From: a bacterium UBP4_UBA6127
Lineage (GTDB): Bacteria > UBP4 > UBA4092
NCBI GenBank assembly: GCA_002428325.1
Contig: DIVR01000032.1
Coordinates: forward strand, 1-7,213
Reading direction: 5' to 3'
Length of the DNA: 7,213 nt
The notes below the pieces were generated by a model that was not told where the DNA came from, searched no databases, and saw only the letters and a list, made by a program, of their open reading frames with translations. This document shows positions 4,699 through 7,213 of this stretch, piece after piece; position 1 is the first letter of the stretch, and every line of letters begins with the position of its first letter. Position numbers and translations under genes: made by a program.

Positions 4699-6480
4699 TT
4701 ATAATTTGATGAAGATTTTCTTCTTATAAAGCCAGTAGAGGAGGCTCCAAATCAAAAAGTAGGCCACCAGCCCTATCCATAATTCCTTATAGGGGCCAAA
4801 GAGTTCAGCCAGCCTGCCTCCAGCCAATCGGGCTGCCACATCTGAGAATTTAATAAAAGGCCTGATAGCATAGGCTCCAATCGCATTAGCGCCTATCACC
4901 ACCAAGGGGAATCCCCATCGCCGCCATTTTTTGACATCCATCACCCAATAGAATATGGATAAGAGTATCAGGCTCCAGCCACCAGCCACCAGGACATAAG
5001 AACTAGTCCAGAGGAGTTTATTGATAGGGAAGAAAAATCCCCAAAGCCATCCCAACAAAAGAGAAAGAATCCCGGCACAGAATAAGTACTGGGCTTTTTG
5101 GGTTTCTTTATTCTCACTTTGCAGCCAGATGCCCGCCAATACCCCCAGTAAAGCAGTAACAATAGCTGGGAGGGTACTCAGGAGACCTTCATTATCCCAG
5201 GTGCCTTGATAGAGGGAGCCGGGGAGATAATGGTAATCCAGCCAGTTTGCCAGATTCTGGTCCGGCAGGAGAACACTTTTACCGATTCCGGGAATCGGGA
5301 TCAGGGTCAGAATCGCCCAATACCCCAATAAGACAGCCAGGGAGAATCCCGCCAGCTTTTTCCAATCCAGATTCAGATAGAGGAGGGATGCAAAGAAATA
5401 ACAGATAGCAATCCGTTGCAGAACTCCCACAATCCTTAGTTCCGAGAGGGCCATCTTATTCATTCCCCCGGCCAGGATAAGCCCCACCACAAAGAGGGCC
5501 AGGGTCCGTTTAACAATATGGCTGTAGAGCTGGCTTTTTGCCATCCCCTGGGCCAGCCGTTTGGAGAAGGCAAAAGGAATGGCCACCCCGACTATAAAAA
5601 GGAATAAAGGAAATATCAGGTCCCAGAACACAAACCCATTCCAGGTTTTATGGTCTAACTGGGTCAGGAGGTTATAATTGCCGGAGGCTTTCGCCAGCAG
5701 GACCATGACCGTCCCTCCCCCGGTGATCCAGAACATATCAAATCCTCTCAAGGCATCCAGGGAGACCAGCCTTCCCGGAGCATACCCATCCGGTTTATCT
5801 TTCCTGGATTTCTGGAAGAAGATTCCCAACAGGACCCAGACAACTATTATCAGAAGAAAGGGAAGCCAGGAGGTAATATGGTTGATAAGACTATATGTGG
5901 GAAGAATCGAGGCTTTGAATTCCACCGGACTTCCCGGAACCTGGTTTAGTTTCACCAAAAGCAAATTACTGCCTTCTTTCAGGCGAACCGGCACTTTCAC
6001 AAAATCCTCTGCGATATCCAATCCATTTTCCAGGGTATCCGAAATCGGTCGACCGTTCAGCCAGGCTCTGAGAGCTCCATTGGAAGCCAGTTTCAGCAGG
6101 ACTTTCCCCCCAGTGGGACTGTTGATCTCGGTGTAGGCATAAAAGACACTCAATCCCGTCTCAACCACATAAGCCTGTTCAAGGGCAATGGTGCCGGATT
6201 CATCGGCATACAAAGGCAGCCACTGGTAATATTTCCCTTTATAGTCCACAGCGCTCTGGGCATACAATCGGGTGGAGGTCTCCCCGCCGCTGGCGGCAAG
6301 GTAATTGGTTTCAAACTGGGAACGCCAATGGGAAATCACAGTGGTCTGGGTGAAAGCTCCCAAAGATTGCCAGTTGGTCAGATAAGTTTCTGCAGAAGAT
6401 GCCAAGACAGCTACGGGAAGAATGGCAATTAAAATCAGGCAGCAAAATACAATTCGTTTCATGAAAGTGGATACAGACAT
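4699..6480 (-). CDS. HGSNAT/DUF5009-like membrane acyltransferase with N-terminal extracytoplasmic beta-sandwich domain
   Basis: A 593-residue protein. Residues 7-28 are a signal peptide or anchor (KRIVFCCLILIAILPVAVLA). Residues about 30-195 form a predicted beta-sandwich like the galactose-binding-like modules of glycoside hydrolases: FYAYTEINSPTGGKVLLKLAS, RAWLNGRPI (138-146), then LKEGSNLLLVKLNQ (167-180). After a helix at 203-222 comes the acyltransferase part: LVSLDALRGFDMFWITGGG (238-256), DHKTWNGFVFWDLIFPLFLFIVG (276-298), DNEGLLSTLPAI (429-440), NKLLWTSSYVL (487-497), about 11 helices in all. These motifs match heparan-alpha-glucosaminide N-acetyltransferase relatives (NagX, DUF5009); H277 in DHKTWNG seems to match the catalytic His269 of human HGSNAT. 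Expected role: moving an acyl group from the cytoplasm to a sugar outside. Usual bacterial members have about 370-400 residues, so the N-terminal domain is an addition. GGGG (about 6492-6495) precedes the ATG by 11 nt. Confidence 0.8.
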   Translation of the reverse strand: MSVSTFMKRIVFCCLILIAILPVAVLASSAETYLTNWQSLGAFTQTTVISHWRSQFETNYLAASGGETSTRLYAQSAVDYKGKYYQWLPLYADESGTIALEQAYVVETGLSVFYAYTEINSPTGGKVLLKLASNGALRAWLNGRPISDTLENGLDIAEDFVKVPVRLKEGSNLLLVKLNQVPGSPVEFKASILPTYSLINHITSWLPFLLIIVVWVLLGIFFQKSRKDKPDGYAPGRLVSLDALRGFDMFWITGGGTVMVLLAKASGNYNLLTQLDHKTWNGFVFWDLIFPLFLFIVGVAIPFAFSKRLAQGMAKSQLYSHIVKRTLALFVVGLILAGGMNKMALSELRIVGVLQRIAICYFFASLLYLNLDWKKLAGFSLAVLLGYWAILTLIPIPGIGKSVLLPDQNLANWLDYHYLPGSLYQGTWDNEGLLSTLPAIVTALLGVLAGIWLQSENKETQKAQYLFCAGILSLLLGWLWGFFFPINKLLWTSSYVLVAGGWSLILLSIFYWVMDVKKWRRWGFPLVVIGANAIGAYAIRPFIKFSDVAARLAGGRLAELFGPYKELWIGLVAYFLIWSLLYWLYKKKIFIKL

Positions 6481-6522
6481 CAGTTTTATAACCCCTGTAT
6501 ATTTTATTCAATATAAGACCTT

Positions 6523-6554
6523 TCTATATTCCTTCACCCTCCTTTCACTGTCAA
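6523..6554 (-). promoter_or_regulatory. Candidate promoter of the acyltransferase gene
   Basis: TTGACA is perfect at 6554-6549 on the minus strand. The -10 is weak: GAATAT at 17 bp (6531-6526) or TATAGA at 20 bp (6528-6523). The leader would be about 40 nt. An SD-like AAAGGAGGG at about 6545-6537 lies inside the spacer and has no usable start codon after it; upstream of ATG 6480 the frame closes at a TGA without another start. Confidence 0.3.
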
Positions 6555-6572
6555 GAATTGACTTTCGTTACT

Positions 6573-6609
6573 CATTTTCTCTATTTCCCTCTCTCCCATC
6601 CCTCTCTGG
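6573..6609 (-). other. Purine-rich tract upstream of the acyltransferase gene
   Basis: The minus strand is nearly all A and G over this stretch, with only two or three interruptions, and reads as GA-rich blocks such as GGGAGAGAGGG. Such tracts can take unusual DNA structure or bind proteins. Here it may just be base-composition bias of an untranslated region. No ORF with family features covers it; a plus-strand frame at 6558-6782 looks random. Confidence 0.35.
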
Positions 6610-6638
6610 AATTTCATTTTGATGGTTATAATTCTCGG

Positions 6639-6743
6639 AAGGATTCTCCTTTTACTCTTTCCCGGAAACGGGGTTGCATCGAAGTTATAACGGAGTGTCT
6701 CGGACCCACTCCGTTACTTCTCCGATACCAGTCTGATACTGGT
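6639..6743. other. Cluster of hairpins in the 6481-6802 intergenic region
   Basis: Four stems lie in about 105 bp: AAGGA/TCCTT with a 3-nt loop (6639-6651); CCCG-GAAA-CGGG, a GNRA-type tetraloop on the plus strand (6661-6672); a strong stem TAACGGAGTG/CACTCCGTTA with a 9-nt loop (6688-6716), extended by GAAG/CTTC (6681-6684/6717-6720) across a 3-nt bulge; and ACCAGT/ACTGGT with a 5-nt loop (6727-6743). A TATAAT at 6627-6632 could start a plus-strand transcript through the cluster; on the minus strand the cluster would form the 3' end of the upstream gene's transcript. No U-tract marks an intrinsic terminator. A small structured RNA or a processing/termination region is possible. Confidence 0.35.
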
Positions 6744-6802
6744 CCAAACCAAAACCGGAGGGATTGTAAGAATGTTTCTTGATTGGGTGAGGTTAAAAAG
6801 GA

Positions 6803-7213
6803 TTAATGGTTCGCCGGCCTCCGGAACAAAAGGAAGCTGAATCCCGCAAAAATCAGGGCAAAAAAGAAGACGATTAAGAAAAGGGTATTAAAGGGATATT
6901 TCCAGGCAATGCCATTTTCATTCATTTGAAGCAGGAGACTCATTAGGAGGACCGCCATCCCAATAGTCATAAAAGAGACTCGGGTCAGGTCTTTCCCAAG
7001 GATGGAAACAAATCCCCCCATGAGGAAAAACATCAATCCCAGCAGAAATAAATAACCCAAAAAAGCCCCAGAGCTTATATCCAAAGGAATCCCATTGAGC
7101 CTGGGGATATCCAGTCCATTATAAAACCGGTTAAGGGCAGCCAGAACCAGCATGGCAACCAGCAATTCAACCATGCCCAGAAACCATTTAGTCCCCAGGA
7201 TTTCTTTCCGGCT
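6803..7213 (-). CDS. Unrecognised four-helix membrane protein, probably cut by the window edge
   Basis: From ATG 7174 the frame gives 123 residues ending in FRRPANH, with four hydrophobic segments at about 1-15, 36-59, 67-84 and 97-117. The short loops hold NRFYNGLDIPRLNGIPLD (15-32) and NENGIAWKYPF (85-95), which probably face the outside. The frame stays open upstream for 13 more codons to the window edge, reading SRKEILGTKWFLG, and no ribosome-binding site precedes ATG 7174. The first helix also looks complete only with these extra residues, so the true start is likely beyond the window. I recognise no family and propose no function. Its stop lies 322 bp before the acyltransferase start on the same strand; the hairpin cluster between them argues against simple co-transcription. 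Confidence 0.6.
   Translation of the reverse strand, partial: SRKEILGTKWFLGMVELLVAMLVLAALNRFYNGLDIPRLNGIPLDISSGAFLGYLFLLGLMFFLMGGFVSILGKDLTRVSFMTIGMAVLLMSLLLQMNENGIAWKYPFNTLFLIVFFFALIFAGFSFLLFRRPANH

Noticed and set aside
5678..6136. Plus-strand ORF of 152 codons inside the acyltransferase gene
   Set aside because: The composition looks like a shadow frame (many Ser, Arg, Pro) and the minus-strand protein has clear domains throughout.
6688..6716. Inverted repeat with a 9-bp spacer, reminiscent of the CIRCE heat-shock operator
   Set aside because: CIRCE is TTAGCACTC-N9-GAGTGCTAA; here the arms are TAACGGAGTG/CACTCCGTTA, with different bases and the opposite inner order. It is also not next to the Hsp20 gene.
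6558..6782. Plus-strand ORF of 74 codons across the intergenic hairpins
   Set aside because: No SD, random-looking composition, and it runs through the polypyrimidine tract and the stems.

Overview
The window is about 7.2 kb of bacterial chromosome with a GC content near the mid-40s by eye. An N-terminal beta-barrel porin fragment and a small lipoprotein point to a Gram-negative, two-membrane cell. The mix of an alginate-export-like porin, an Agl23/TIGR03663-type membrane glycosyltransferase-like protein, a LamG-fold protein and an HGSNAT/DUF5009-type acyltransferase is what I would expect from an uncultured lineage of the Omnitrophota or Planctomycetota/PVC kind. That taxonomic guess is inference only. 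I see no rRNA, tRNA, CRISPR array, insertion sequence or phage gene.

Layout. (1) 1-542, minus strand: N-terminal 180 residues of a secreted beta-barrel protein, cut by the window edge. A good sigma70-type promoter near 797-826 gives it a leader of about 245 nt with several hairpins. (2) 543-1139: a roughly 600-nt divergent intergenic region. It holds that leader and, on the plus strand, an extended -10 promoter followed by a possible 30-codon ORF whose stop overlaps the next start (TGATG). (3) 1140-1904, plus: a LamG/concanavalin-like domain protein with no signal peptide. (4) 2028-2410, plus: strong promoter, operator-like inverted repeat, Ala/Pro-rich lipoprotein and terminator. (5) 2450-3017, plus: a perfect 13-bp hairpin, then a small heat-shock protein of the Hsp20 family. 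(6) 3096-4688, plus: a polytopic Agl23/TIGR03663 protein, apparently leaderless. (7) 4699-6480, minus, convergent with (6) and only 10 bp away: a membrane acyltransferase fused to an extracytoplasmic beta-sandwich domain. (8) 6481-6802: a 320-nt intergenic region with a purine tract and a cluster of hairpins. (9) 6803-7213, minus: an unrecognised four-helix membrane protein that probably runs past the window edge.

How the genes fit together. Most genes act in the cell envelope (porin, lipoprotein, glycosyltransferase-like protein, sugar acyltransferase, small membrane protein), which suggests glycan handling at the membrane. They are not one operon: strands alternate and most genes have their own promoter. 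The strongest non-gene signals are two identical TGN-TATAAT-N11-ATG start architectures that imply leaderless transcripts, the structured porin leader, the hairpin before the Hsp20 gene, and the acyltransferase domain fusion. I found no clear evidence of a wholly new multi-gene system.
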